Assembly: GCF_900091505.1 (NCBI RefSeq)
Contig: NZ_LT607409.1
Span: 6,014,001 to 6,078,000 of the forward strand
Length of the DNA stretch: 64,000 nt
Reading direction: 5' to 3'
Source of the DNA: Micromonospora chokoriensis
GTDB lineage: Bacteria > Actinomycetota > Actinomycetes > Mycobacteriales > Micromonosporaceae
Shown one piece after another: positions 45,088-54,213 of the stretch. The position numbers and the translations under genes were made by a program. Numbering within the stretch: position 1 is the stretch's first letter; each line of letters starts with the position of its first letter. A model generated the notes under the pieces. That model made no database searches. It saw nothing but the letters and a program-made list of their open reading frames with translations, and was not told the DNA's origin.

Positions 45088-46345
45088 CGCTCTTCAGGGT
45101 CTCCTTGACGGGAATCTCGGTCAGTACGCGGATCCGGCGTGGCACCGCGTACTCGGGAAGCCGGTCGGCGCACCAGCGGACCAGCGCGGCCTCGGCGGTG
45201 TCCCGGTGCTCGGCGGGGGTGAGGACCACCTCGGCGACCACCATCCGGCCGAGCACCGGTGCGCGGCGGCCGGTGACGCGGGCCCAGGCGACCGCCGGGT
45301 GCTCGGCCAGCACACCGCGGACCACGCCGGCGGAGACCTTGCTGCCGCCGACGTTGATCTCGTCGGAGTCGAGGCGGCCGGTGATCAGCACCCGGTCGTC
45401 GCGCACCTGCACCCGGTCTCCGGTGCGGACCGGGCCGGCCAGCCCCGCCCCGTGGAACGGGGAGGTGACCACCAACTCGTCGTCCATCACCGAGAGCGTC
45501 GGGCGGCCCGGGGTCTCCCGGTCCAGCCAGGCGACCGGGAACCCGGCCTGCCCGTCGTGCACCACGATGGACGCCCCCACCTCGGAGGACGCGTAGATCC
45601 AGGAGATCCGGGCCGCGGGGAAGACGTCGCGGAGCTGGTCCAGGATGGCCTGGTCCACCGGCTCGCCGCCGAGGGTGATCTGGCGCAGCGGCACCCGGGC
45701 CAACGCGGCGGCGTCGCGGTAGAGGGTGCGACGCCAGAAGGTGGGGGTGCCGGAGGCGGCGTCGACACCGTGTGCGGCCGCGACGGTGGGCCAGTCGTCC
45801 AACTCGTCCGGCTCGACCACCACCAGGTGCTGGCCGGGCTGGGTCAGCGACAGGGTGACGACCTGCCACCAGGCGTACGTGCCGGGGGCGTACGGGCACA
45901 GCCACGTCCGATCGGGCTGGTCGGCCCGGACTGTGGTCAGTGTGTCGAGGGTGTGCCCGACCCGCTTGGGACGCCCGGTCGAACCCGAGGTCAGCAGCCA
46001 CAGCCGGCCGGCTTCGGCGGCTCGCGGCCGGGCCGGCACGCTCGGGTGCGCGCCGTCGTCGTCGAGGACGCTGACGGTGAACCCGGCGTCGAGCAGCTCG
46101 GCACGCATCGCCGCGTCGACCCGGCTCGCGGCGCTGAGCAGCAGCTCGGTGCCGTACACGGCGTGCTGCCGGGCGGCGGTGAGCGCGTGCACCGCGGCGT
46201 GGGCGAGCACCGCGCCGGGGTCGGGGAGGACCGGCAGCGGCAGCGTGCGCCAGGTCAGCGTGGCGCCGCCGACGACGAGCCGGTTGTCGACGCCCGCCGG
46301 CTCCGGGCCCGCCGGTGGCCGGCGGCCCGCTGTCGCGACGGTCAC
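45080..46345 (-). CDS. AMP-forming acyl-ACP/CoA ligase-like (ANL superfamily)
   Basis: 421 aa, short for the superfamily. P-loop LLTSGSTGRPKRV, IYASSEVG at the adenine site, GRLDSDEINVGGSKV as the hinge region, and a C-terminal lysine region PVKETLKSDV. It should activate a carboxylic acid as an adenylate and load it on the ACP. GTG 46345 overlaps the ACP stop (GTGA). Substrate unknown; short N-terminus suggests a small acid. Confidence 0.82.
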   Translation of the reverse strand: MTVATAGRRPPAGPEPAGVDNRLVVGGATLTWRTLPLPVLPDPGAVLAHAAVHALTAARQHAVYGTELLLSAASRVDAAMRAELLDAGFTVSVLDDDGAHPSVPARPRAAEAGRLWLLTSGSTGRPKRVGHTLDTLTTVRADQPDRTWLCPYAPGTYAWWQVVTLSLTQPGQHLVVVEPDELDDWPTVAAAHGVDAASGTPTFWRRTLYRDAAALARVPLRQITLGGEPVDQAILDQLRDVFPAARISWIYASSEVGASIVVHDGQAGFPVAWLDRETPGRPTLSVMDDELVVTSPFHGAGLAGPVRTGDRVQVRDDRVLITGRLDSDEINVGGSKVSAGVVRGVLAEHPAVAWARVTGRRAPVLGRMVVAEVVLTPAEHRDTAEAALVRWCADRLPEYAVPRRIRVLTEIPVKETLKSDV

Positions 46346-46593
46346 TGGTGCTGGAGCTCGACGAGGAAGTCGAGGACGTCCCCGACGGTGGCGATGCGGC
46401 GCAGGCCGGGTGCGTCGAAGTTGAGCTCCTCCCCCGTCTCGTCCTCCACCCGCAGGGCCAGCTCGGAGAAGTCCAGCGACCGGAACCCGATCTCCCGCAA
46501 CTGCGCCGCGTCGTCCGCGGGCAGGTGCTTGTCCTGGTTCTCAAGCACCTGAGCCATGAGGTCGCGAATCTGCGCGCGACTCAATTCGTTCAT
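46342..46593 (-). CDS. Acyl carrier protein
   Basis: 83 aa. Phosphopantetheine attachment serine S39 in EIGFRSLDFSELALRVED, in the standard helix-2 context. First gene of the ACP-ligase-SDR-PPTase operon, divergent from the PseH-like GNAT. It is not next to fatty-acid or polyketide genes. Confidence 0.88.
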   Translation of the reverse strand: MNELSRAQIRDLMAQVLENQDKHLPADDAAQLREIGFRSLDFSELALRVEDETGEELNFDAPGLRRIATVGDVLDFLVELQHQ

Positions 46594-46692
46594 GCGCCGG
46601 AGTCTACAACCCAACGAATGCTTATCCGATGTGCCGGTAGGCCCGGGTAGGGTTCCGAGAACCGGCGTGAACAGATAAGAAAGCGAGAGCAC

Positions 46693-47202
46693 GTGCTGCG
46701 CGAGGCGACAGCCAACGACGTTCACCTGATGTTGTCCTGGCGTAATCAGGAAACCAACCGTCAGGTCAGCAAGACCAGTCACGAGATCACCCCGGAGGAG
46801 CACGGCCGGTGGTGGTCGGCGGTCCGGGACGACCCGTCCCGGCGGGTTCTGGTGTACGTCCGAGACGATCGCCCCTGCGGGGTGGTCACCTTCTTCGACC
46901 TGCGGTTGGAGGGTCCACGGACGGGAGCGTGGGGCTTCTACCTGGACGCCGAGGGGCTGGACGGTCGGGGCGAGACGCTGCCCGCCTGGCTGGGGGTCAT
47001 GCGAGAGGCCGTGGAGTACGCCTTCGACGGGCTGCACCTGGATCGTCTCGACGGGGAGGTGCTCGGTCACAATACCGTCGTACGACAGATGAACCGACGT
47101 TTCCGATTCGTCGAGGGCACCCCTCGGCAGGAGTTGTCCGACGGTCAGGAAATCACGGTGATCCCAATTTCTCTGGCCCGGTCCGACCGCCGCCACCGCT
47201 GA
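46693..47202 (+). CDS. GNAT N-acyltransferase, PseH-like
   Basis: 169 aa. LREATANDVHLMLSWRNQE, EEHGRWW, CGVVTFFDL and the acetyl-CoA loop region with GRGETLPAWLGV follow the RimJ/RimL-like GNAT pattern used by PseH, which N-acetylates UDP-4-amino-4,6-dideoxy-L-AltNAc. No other PseH candidate exists in the window. It is divergent from the ACP operon (99-bp gap), so the true donor could be an acyl-ACP. GTG 46693. Confidence 0.7.
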   Translation: MLREATANDVHLMLSWRNQETNRQVSKTSHEITPEEHGRWWSAVRDDPSRRVLVYVRDDRPCGVVTFFDLRLEGPRTGAWGFYLDAEGLDGRGETLPAWLGVMREAVEYAFDGLHLDRLDGEVLGHNTVVRQMNRRFRFVEGTPRQELSDGQEITVIPISLARSDRRHR

Positions 47203-47305
47203 TTGCCGCACGAATTCCCGCTGCCGACGGAATCCATTAACCGACCATGCTCCCGGTGGACATCCGCCGTTTACGAACGGTGGGTGTCCACCGGGTGCGG
47301 GTGGG

Positions 47306-49042
47306 TCAGGCGCGCCGCCAGGCCGCCCAGTGCTGCGCCTGGTTGCCGCCGAGCCGGACGAAGCCGTACGCGGTGCCGTCCCAGTCGTCGGCCCGGCCGG
47401 GCGCCCAGCGGGCGAACACCACCTGCGCCTCGGTCGGCGGCTGCTCGACGCCGAACCAGCGAACGTCGGTCCAGGTCACCTGGTGGCTGAGGTTGAACCG
47501 CAGGATGTAGTGCACACCGGTCGACGCCCACACCCGCTCGCCGGGGCGTACCCCGACGTCGGCCACCGAGGGCGTCGGCGTGCTGCTCGCGACCATGGGT
47601 CGCACCATGCGGTGGTCGATCACCTGCATGGTCACCAGGTTGGCCACGACGATCACGCCGAGCGCCGGCATCCGCAGCCGGGGAACCAGGACGGCGGCGG
47701 CCAGCAGCAGGCAGCCGGCGATCCCGACCAGCGACCCGACGACCGGCCGCATCTCCCGCCAACCGCCGGTCAACGCCATCAGGTCCGGTGCGCCGAAACC
47801 GCCGTAGCGCAGGTAGTGGCCGCGACTGGCCACGTACGCGAGCCGGGCGGCGATCAGGGCGCCGCCGCCGACCAGCAGGGCCACCGCGACCGCCGCCCGG
47901 CGAACGACCACCCGGCGACCGGCGGTGAGCAGGACCCCGAGCCCCACCAGCAGCCAGAACGGCGCCAGCATCTGCACGTACCGGCCGTAGATCGCGTCCA
48001 GCGGCTTACCGGTGATGCCGGCCAGGATCACCGACGCGCCGCCGGCCACCCCGACGGTCACCACCAGCGCCACGCCCATCGTCCAGCGGGTAGCGTCGCC
48101 GTGCCGTGGCCGCCACAGCTCCCGTACGGCGGAGGCCCAGGCCACTCCCGCCATTCCGAAGGTGATCACCACGAGGTACCAGAGTTGGGTGGCGACGGCG
48201 GCACCGACCCGGACCACGCCCTGCGCGGAGGCGACCGCCTCGACGGTGCCACCGCCGGGGGTGCTGCCGAGCAGGTAGACCTTGTCGCCGAGATAGCGGA
48301 TGGTGGTCGCGTTGACCAGCGCCATGGCGAGCACCGGGAGCAGCGCCGCGAGCACCGCGGGCGGGTTGATCCGACGGCGGACGAACAGCAGCAGGACCAA
48401 CCCGGCGTGCACCGCCACGATCACCAGGCCCCGGGAGTGCAGCAGGTGGAACCCGCCGACCAGCAGACCGACGGTGGCGGCCGCGAGCGGGCCGGGCCGT
48501 TCGATCCAGCGGTGCACGGTGAGCAGCCAGGCGACCACCAGCGGCGCCATCACGGTGTCGATCATCGCGATGCCGGCGTAGAAGGCGGTGGCCGGCAGGG
48601 TCGCGGCAGCGACAGCGCCGAGCAGCGCGTACGACCGGGGCAGCCGGAGCAGGCGGCGACCGAGCAGGTACGCCAGCGGCAGCAGCGTCGAGTTGATCAT
48701 CGCGTTGATCAGCTGGACGATCCGGTAGCTGTCGGAGAAGTCCCGGTCCCCGAGGAACGCCGGCGAGATCAGCATCGGGTAGCCGACCCGCCGCAGCAGG
48801 TCGTTCTCGCTGCTGAAGCCGCCCGGGCCGCCGGCCAGGGCACGGGCGGTGTTCAGGTAGCTGTCCTCGTCGGTGTGCGCGATCGGCAACACGATGTGCC
48901 GGGACAACCACATCCGCCAGGCGACGCTGAGCACCCAACCGACGACCAGCAGCACCGGCACCACCCAGCGCCGGGGGGACACCGGGTCCGGTGTCGCCGC
49001 GACGACCTCCGGCCGTTCGATCACGTCGCTACCGGATGCCAT
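47306..49042 (-). CDS. Polytopic GT-C-type membrane glycosyltransferase
   Basis: 578 aa with about eleven helices. First loop acidic motif AHTDEDSYLNTARAL is typical of GT-C enzymes using polyprenyl-phosphate sugars, and a soluble C-terminal domain follows (from about residue 490). ATG 49042 has GGAGG upstream. Sits inside the nonulosonic-acid locus; likely adds a sugar to the glycan outside the membrane. Confidence 0.75.
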   Translation of the reverse strand: MASGSDVIERPEVVAATPDPVSPRRWVVPVLLVVGWVLSVAWRMWLSRHIVLPIAHTDEDSYLNTARALAGGPGGFSSENDLLRRVGYPMLISPAFLGDRDFSDSYRIVQLINAMINSTLLPLAYLLGRRLLRLPRSYALLGAVAAATLPATAFYAGIAMIDTVMAPLVVAWLLTVHRWIERPGPLAAATVGLLVGGFHLLHSRGLVIVAVHAGLVLLLFVRRRINPPAVLAALLPVLAMALVNATTIRYLGDKVYLLGSTPGGGTVEAVASAQGVVRVGAAVATQLWYLVVITFGMAGVAWASAVRELWRPRHGDATRWTMGVALVVTVGVAGGASVILAGITGKPLDAIYGRYVQMLAPFWLLVGLGVLLTAGRRVVVRRAAVAVALLVGGGALIAARLAYVASRGHYLRYGGFGAPDLMALTGGWREMRPVVGSLVGIAGCLLLAAAVLVPRLRMPALGVIVVANLVTMQVIDHRMVRPMVASSTPTPSVADVGVRPGERVWASTGVHYILRFNLSHQVTWTDVRWFGVEQPPTEAQVVFARWAPGRADDWDGTAYGFVRLGGNQAQHWAAWRRA

Positions 49043-49406
49043 CAACGCCTCCAGGGTTGCCAGCCGGATCGGGCCCGCGCGGACTCCGCGGGCAGGTGGG
49101 CCCGCGTCGGTGACGCCCGGGATGAACCGCCCGCACCAGGCGGTGCGGATGTCGGATGAACGCGGGAAGCGGCCGCGAGAAGGGCCGCCGAGTGTCCCGC
49201 GCGGCCACTGTAACGGCCGGAACCGGACTGGTCAGGCCGGTCGCCGGCCCAACGGAAGTGTTCGCCTGCGCGGTGCCCGGCATTCACGAGGGCAGAGGTC
49301 GTGGTTCACCGGCGAGCGCCGAGGAGTTAACCCACCGTCGTTAGCGTCGCACCCCGGTCGGCCGGCCGAGGGCCGCTCGTTCATCCACGAACACGGGAGC
49401 ACCACA
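49043..49406. other. Divergent intergenic region before the pse operon
   Basis: 364 bp without a credible gene. Contains GTTAACCC at 49326-49333, 74 nt before the pseB start, like the box upstream of the GT2 gene, and several GC-rich dyads. Promoters for the divergent GT-C and pseB genes are expected here; no strong -35/-10 pair is visible. Confidence 0.5.
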
Positions 49407-50390
49407 TTGAGTGAGTTGAATGGATCGTCCATTCTGATCACCGGGGGAACGGGTTCCTTCGGCAGGACCTTCCTCCAGCACATCCTCACCGAGGCCGACC
49501 CCGCCCGCGTGGTGGTGTTCTCCCGCGACGAACTCAAGCAGTACGAGCTGCGTCAGCAACTGGGCGACGACCCGCGGCTGCGCTGGTTCATCGGCGACAT
49601 CCGGGACCGGCACCGCCTCACCCGGGCCATGCACGGTGTCGACCACGTGGTGCACGCCGCCGCCCTGAAGCAGGTGGACACCGCGGAGTACAACCCCTCC
49701 GAGTACATCGCCACCAACATCACCGGCTCGCAACACGTCGTCGACGCGGCGATCGAGGCCGGCGTCCGGAAGGTCATCGCGCTCTCCACCGACAAGGCGT
49801 CCAGCCCGATCAACCTGTACGGCGCGACGAAGCTGGTCGGCGACAAGCTGTTCGTCTCGGCCAACCACTACGCCGCCCAGCACCCCACCCGGTTCGCCGT
49901 GGTGCGCTACGGCAACGTGGTGGGCAGCCGCGGCTCGGTCGTCCCGCTGTTCCGGCGGCTCGCCGCCGAGGGCAAGAGCCTGCCGATCACCGACAAGCGG
50001 ATGACCCGCTTCTGGATCACCCTGGAGCAGGCCGTCCAGTTCGTCATGGACTCGTTCGACCAGATGCAGGGCGGCGAACTGTTCGTGCCGCGCATCCCCA
50101 GCATGCGCATCCTCGACCTGGTCGAGGCCGTGGCCCCGGACGCCACCACCCACGAGGTCGGCATCCGCCCGGGCGAGAAGCTGCACGAGGAGATGATCGC
50201 GCCCGACGACAGCCGGCGGACGCTGCGCGCCGACGGCCGGTTCATCGTGCAGCCGACCATCGCCACCTGGGGTTACCAGCCGCCGGTCGACTGCGACCCG
50301 GTCCCGGACGGCTTCGCGTACCAGTCGGACACCAACGACGAGTGGCTCACCGTCGAGCAACTGCGCGACATGCTCGGCATCACCGCATGA
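49407..50390 (+). CDS. pseB: UDP-GlcNAc 4,6-dehydratase (inverting), PseB
   Basis: 327 aa, extended SDR. First step of CMP-pseudaminic acid synthesis. NAD motif ILITGGTGSFGRTFL, HAAALKQVDTAEYNPSEYI, LSTDKASSPINLYGATKLVGDKL, and RYGNVVGSRGSV are the PseB/FlaA1 signature. TTG 49407 has GGGAG seven bases upstream and starts the correct N-terminus. Its last codons overlap pseC by 4 nt (ATGA). First gene of the six-gene operon. Confidence 0.92.
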   Translation: MSELNGSSILITGGTGSFGRTFLQHILTEADPARVVVFSRDELKQYELRQQLGDDPRLRWFIGDIRDRHRLTRAMHGVDHVVHAAALKQVDTAEYNPSEYIATNITGSQHVVDAAIEAGVRKVIALSTDKASSPINLYGATKLVGDKLFVSANHYAAQHPTRFAVVRYGNVVGSRGSVVPLFRRLAAEGKSLPITDKRMTRFWITLEQAVQFVMDSFDQMQGGELFVPRIPSMRILDLVEAVAPDATTHEVGIRPGEKLHEEMIAPDDSRRTLRADGRFIVQPTIATWGYQPPVDCDPVPDGFAYQSDTNDEWLTVEQLRDMLGITA

Positions 50391-51544
50391 CGGGGATGCT
50401 CCCGTACGGCCGGCAGTCGGTCACCGAGGAGGACGTCGCCGCCGTCGTCGACGTGCTGCGCGGCGACTGGCTCACCACCGGTCCACAGGTGGACGCCTTC
50501 GAGGCGGACCTCGCCCGGTGGACCGGTGGGGTGGGCGTCACCACCGTCTCCAACGGCACGGCGGCGCTGCACGTGGCGTACGCGGCCGCCGGGGTGGGAC
50601 CGGGTGACGAGGTGGTCGTCTCGCCGATGACGTTCGTGGCGACGGCCAGCAGCGCCGCCGCCCTCGGCGCGACGATCGTGTTCGCCGACGTGGAGGACGA
50701 GACCTTCTGCCTCGACCCGGCAGCGGCGGCCGACGCCGTCACCTCGCGTACCCGGGTCGTCGCCGCCGTCGACTACGCCGGCCACCCCGCCGACTACGAC
50801 GCGCTGCGGACGTCGTTGGTGGGCTCCGACGCGTTGTTACTCGCCGACGCGGCACACTCGATCGGCGGCACGTACCACGGTCGACCGGTCGGCTCGCTCG
50901 CCGACCTGACCACCTTCTCGTTCTTCCCGACGAAGAACCTGACCACCGCCGAGGGCGGCGCCGTCGCGGCGCTCGACCCGGCCGCGCTGCAGCGGGCCCG
51001 CCGTTTCCGCACCATCGGCCTGGTCCGCGACCGCGCCGAGTTCCGCTGTCCCGACGAGGGCGGCTGGCACCAGGAGGTGCACCAGTTCGGGCTGAACTAC
51101 CGGCTGCCCGACGTGCTCTGCGCGCTGGGTCGCAGTCAACTGCGCCGCCTCGGCGAGTTCAAGGCCCGCCGGGCCGCGCTGGTCGCCCGCTACGACGAGG
51201 CACTGGCCGACCTGGACGGTGTGCTGACGCCGACCCGGAAGTCGTGGGCCGACCCGCTCTGGCACCTGTACCCGATCCGCGTGCTCGACGGGCGTCGCCG
51301 CGAGGTGTACGACCGGATGCGGGCCGCCGGCATCGGTGTCCAGGTCAACTACGTCCCGGTGTACTGGCACCCGGTCTTCGCCGACCTGGGCTACCGGCGC
51401 GGGTCCTGCCCGGTGGCCGAGTCGTTCTACTCGCAGCAGCTGTCGTTGCCGCTCTACCCGGGGCTCAGCGACGCCGACCAGGATCGCGTCATCGACGCGC
51501 TGACCTCGGCCCTGCGGGCCGGCTCGGTGCGTACCACCGCCTGA
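50387..51544 (+). CDS. pseC: UDP-4-amino-4,6-dideoxy-L-AltNAc transaminase, PseC
   Basis: 385 aa DegT/DnrJ/EryC1-type PLP enzyme. PLP lysine is K183 in FFPTKNLTTAEGG, and IPYGRQ-like MLPYGRQSVTEEDV, VSNGTAAL and DAAHSIGGTYHGRPVGS are conserved. Acts after PseB in the pathway. ATG overlaps the pseB stop. Confidence 0.92.
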   Translation: MTGMLPYGRQSVTEEDVAAVVDVLRGDWLTTGPQVDAFEADLARWTGGVGVTTVSNGTAALHVAYAAAGVGPGDEVVVSPMTFVATASSAAALGATIVFADVEDETFCLDPAAAADAVTSRTRVVAAVDYAGHPADYDALRTSLVGSDALLLADAAHSIGGTYHGRPVGSLADLTTFSFFPTKNLTTAEGGAVAALDPAALQRARRFRTIGLVRDRAEFRCPDEGGWHQEVHQFGLNYRLPDVLCALGRSQLRRLGEFKARRAALVARYDEALADLDGVLTPTRKSWADPLWHLYPIRVLDGRRREVYDRMRAAGIGVQVNYVPVYWHPVFADLGYRRGSCPVAESFYSQQLSLPLYPGLSDADQDRVIDALTSALRAGSVRTTA

Positions 51545-51554
51545 TGGGAACCTG

Positions 51555-52403
51555 ATGCACCACGCCAACCACTTCTACGGTCATGCGCACGTGCTGGCCC
51601 GCTACGCCGGCCTCGGCGACCGGCACCCACCCCGGATCAACGGGTACGTGCAGCACGGCTGGAACATCGGTGACGGCCTGGCACCCGGCCACCCGTACGC
51701 CGACCGCACCCCCAGCCTGCTCTGGTCGGAGCAGACCCGCCGGCGGGCCTGGTCGGTGGGTCGCCGCAACGTGGTCGTCATCGGGGCGCCGTTCACCTAC
51801 CTGCTGGCCATGCGCCCGGAGGACCCCCCGGCCGAGGAGCGCGAGGGCACCATCTGGTACCCGTTCCACGGCTGGGAGGGTCAGCACGTCAAGGGCGACC
51901 ACCGTCAGTTGATCGCCCTCATCCAGGCCACCGAACCGGGCCCGGTCACGGTCTGCCTCTACTGGCACGAGTACCGGATGCGCAACGTCCGCCGCCTCTA
52001 CGAGCGGGCCGGGTTCCGGGTGATCTGCCACGGTTACCGGGGGCACTGGTGGAAGGACACCGACCCGGAGTTCCTCGACAAGCAACTGACCGAGCTGCGT
52101 CGGCACCGCCGGGTGGCCTCCAACCGGCTGACCAGCGCGATCTTCTACGGCATCGCCGCGGGTTGCGAGCCGGCGGTCTACGGCGACCCGATGATCCTGT
52201 CCAACGAGGACCCGACCTTCGGCGGCACCGCCCGCATCCGCCGGCAGTGGCCGGAGCTGCACGGCACCGCTGTCGACCTGCCCACCGCTGTCGAGATCGC
52301 CCGCACCGAACTGGGCACCGACCACCGCTGCACGCCGGCCGAGCTGCGTGAGCTGCTCGGCTGGGCGAACCTCCCGGAGGAAGAGGACGACCGTGACGAC
52401 TGA
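51555..52403 (+). CDS. Unassigned protein of the pse operon, possible glycosyltransferase
   Basis: 282 aa, no signal peptide. His-rich start (MHHANHFYGHAHVLARYAG), INGYVQHGWNIGDG, and SNRLTSAIFYGIAAGCEPAVYGDP. The last motif, a small-residue-rich loop before a conserved YGD, resembles the donor-binding region of GT-B surface-polysaccharide transferases. By position and elimination it could be the pseudaminyl transferase, but this is inference. It follows pseC at 10 nt. Confidence 0.55.
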   Translation: MHHANHFYGHAHVLARYAGLGDRHPPRINGYVQHGWNIGDGLAPGHPYADRTPSLLWSEQTRRRAWSVGRRNVVVIGAPFTYLLAMRPEDPPAEEREGTIWYPFHGWEGQHVKGDHRQLIALIQATEPGPVTVCLYWHEYRMRNVRRLYERAGFRVICHGYRGHWWKDTDPEFLDKQLTELRRHRRVASNRLTSAIFYGIAAGCEPAVYGDPMILSNEDPTFGGTARIRRQWPELHGTAVDLPTAVEIARTELGTDHRCTPAELRELLGWANLPEEEDDRDD

Positions 52404-54213
52404 GACGGCACCCGCCGGCCGCATCACCCTGCCGGGCGGCGAGATGCTGGCCTGGTCGGACCTGCCGCAGCAGCGGTTGGCCGACGGTGGTCCCCTCGCC
52501 GCCCTCGCCACCCGGCTCGTGCCTCCGGGCACCCGGGTCCTGCTCGCCGGGCCGCACGATCCGGCCCTGCTCGGCCAACTCGGCCACGCCGAGGTGACCT
52601 GCCTGCTGCGCAGCCACCCGGACGCGGTCGCGCTGGCACCCCGGGCCGCCCACGTGGTGGTGGGCGGCCCGGCCGGGCTGCCCGACGACGAGACGTACGA
52701 CGTGGTGATCGCCGCCGCCGGCCTGGACCCGGTGGAGTCGGTGGAGGGCACCCGGCTCGGCTGGAGCGGTGTGCTGGCGCGACTGGTCGCCGCCGTACGG
52801 CCCGGTGGCGCGCTGCTCCTGCGCCTGGACAACCCGCTCGGTCTGCACCGACTCGTCTCCGCCACCCCCTGGTACGCCGCCCGGGACGACTCCGCCTGGG
52901 TGATCGGTGGAGTGCTGGACCGCGGCCACCCGGCCAACCGCGACCAGCTCCGCGACCGGCTCACCGAGGCGGGACTGCGACCGACGGCGTGCTGGGCCGC
53001 GTACCCCGATGCCGGCAGCCCGACCGCGCTGCTCGACGCCGACCACCTCGACCGGGACGCCGGATCCGGCCTCTTCGACGCCGTGCTGCACGGTGCCTGC
53101 GCGGGCGGCTCCACGAGGGACACCGTGCTCCAGGACCCGGCGCGGCTGGCGGTCGACGCGCTGCACGCCGGGCGCGCCGCCGACCTCGCGCCGGGTTGGC
53201 TGGTGCTCGCCCACCGCCCCGCCGACGGGGAGCGCCCGCCCGCCGCCGACCGGGACCTGCCGGTGGCGCTGATCCAGACCGGCCGTCCCGGGATCGGCGT
53301 GGCGGAGGTGCTGCACGGCCCGTCGGGTTGGCGGTGGGGGCTCGCCCCGACCACCGGAAGGCAGACGCCGTCCGCCGCGCCGTTCGCCAGCCGCGAGGCC
53401 GCGTACCGGGACGCGGACGCGTTGTCCGGGCCGGTGCCCTCCGGTCGGCTGCTGCGTACCCTGCTGCTCGACGCGGCCCTGCGCCGCGACCTGACGACGG
53501 TGCGCACGCTGCTGCACGGGTACGCGGGCTGGCTCGCCGACCAGGCCGACGCCGACGGTCGGATCGCCGGGGCGGCGGCGCTGGCCGAGGCCGACAACGT
53601 GGTCGTCGACGGTGAGCGGTACGCGGTGCTCGACCCCAGCTGGCGGGCCACCGGCGCGTTGCCGACCGACGTGGTGCTGGCACGCGGCCTGTGGCGTTTC
53701 GCCGCGGCTCTGCTCACCGGCGGGTACGCCCACCCGTGGTCGTCCACCCTCGACGTCCCGGGTCTGACGGTGGTGCTCGGCGGCCTCGCCGGGCGCGACC
53801 TCGACCGCGCGACCGTCACCGAGGCGGTGGAGACCGAGGCCGCCATCGCCGCCGCCCTGCACGGGTTGGACGTCGACGGCAGGATCAACCTCGCCACCGA
53901 GCTGCGGACCGTCGCACCGACCGATCCGCCGATCGGCTTGCGCAGCTACCAGCAGCTCCGTGAGGCGTGGTTGCGTCAGCGCGAGGAGATCACCCGGCTG
54001 GCCGCGCTGACCGCGTGGACCGAGGAGCTGCTCACCTCGCGGGAGCGGGCGCTACGCCGCGCCGAGACGACCATCGGCCTGCTCAGCGGCTCGATCAGCT
54101 ACCGGGTCGGCCGGCTCGCCATCACCCCGGCCCGGCTGGCCAAACGGGGCGCCCGGGCCGCCAAGCGGCGGGCCACCGCCGTACTCGCGCCGAAACAGGA
54201 GGAGCAGCAGTGA
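52393..54213 (+). CDS. Large two-part protein with methyltransferase-like domain and basic C-terminal helix
   Basis: 606 aa. Residues 1-170 show a Rossmann-like pattern (TRVLLAGPHDPALLG, YDVVIAAAGLDPVES, VRPGGALLLRLDNPLG) as in class I methyltransferases, though the SAM-binding loop is weak. The middle part has an aminoglycoside-phosphotransferase-like look (NVVVDGERYAVLDPSW). The end is a helical, coiled-coil-like stretch with an amphipathic basic tail (SYRVGRLAITPARLAKRGAR) seen on membrane-associated polysaccharide enzymes. GTG 52393 overlaps the previous stop by 11 nt. Function unknown. Confidence 0.6.
   Translation: MTTETAPAGRITLPGGEMLAWSDLPQQRLADGGPLAALATRLVPPGTRVLLAGPHDPALLGQLGHAEVTCLLRSHPDAVALAPRAAHVVVGGPAGLPDDETYDVVIAAAGLDPVESVEGTRLGWSGVLARLVAAVRPGGALLLRLDNPLGLHRLVSATPWYAARDDSAWVIGGVLDRGHPANRDQLRDRLTEAGLRPTACWAAYPDAGSPTALLDADHLDRDAGSGLFDAVLHGACAGGSTRDTVLQDPARLAVDALHAGRAADLAPGWLVLAHRPADGERPPAADRDLPVALIQTGRPGIGVAEVLHGPSGWRWGLAPTTGRQTPSAAPFASREAAYRDADALSGPVPSGRLLRTLLLDAALRRDLTTVRTLLHGYAGWLADQADADGRIAGAAALAEADNVVVDGERYAVLDPSWRATGALPTDVVLARGLWRFAAALLTGGYAHPWSSTLDVPGLTVVLGGLAGRDLDRATVTEAVETEAAIAAALHGLDVDGRINLATELRTVAPTDPPIGLRSYQQLREAWLRQREEITRLAALTAWTEELLTSRERALRRAETTIGLLSGSISYRVGRLAITPARLAKRGARAAKRRATAVLAPKQEEQQ

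Noticed and set aside
48873..49406. N-terminal extension of PseB
   Set aside because: No signal or domain and an excellent TTG start with ribosome-binding site at 49407.
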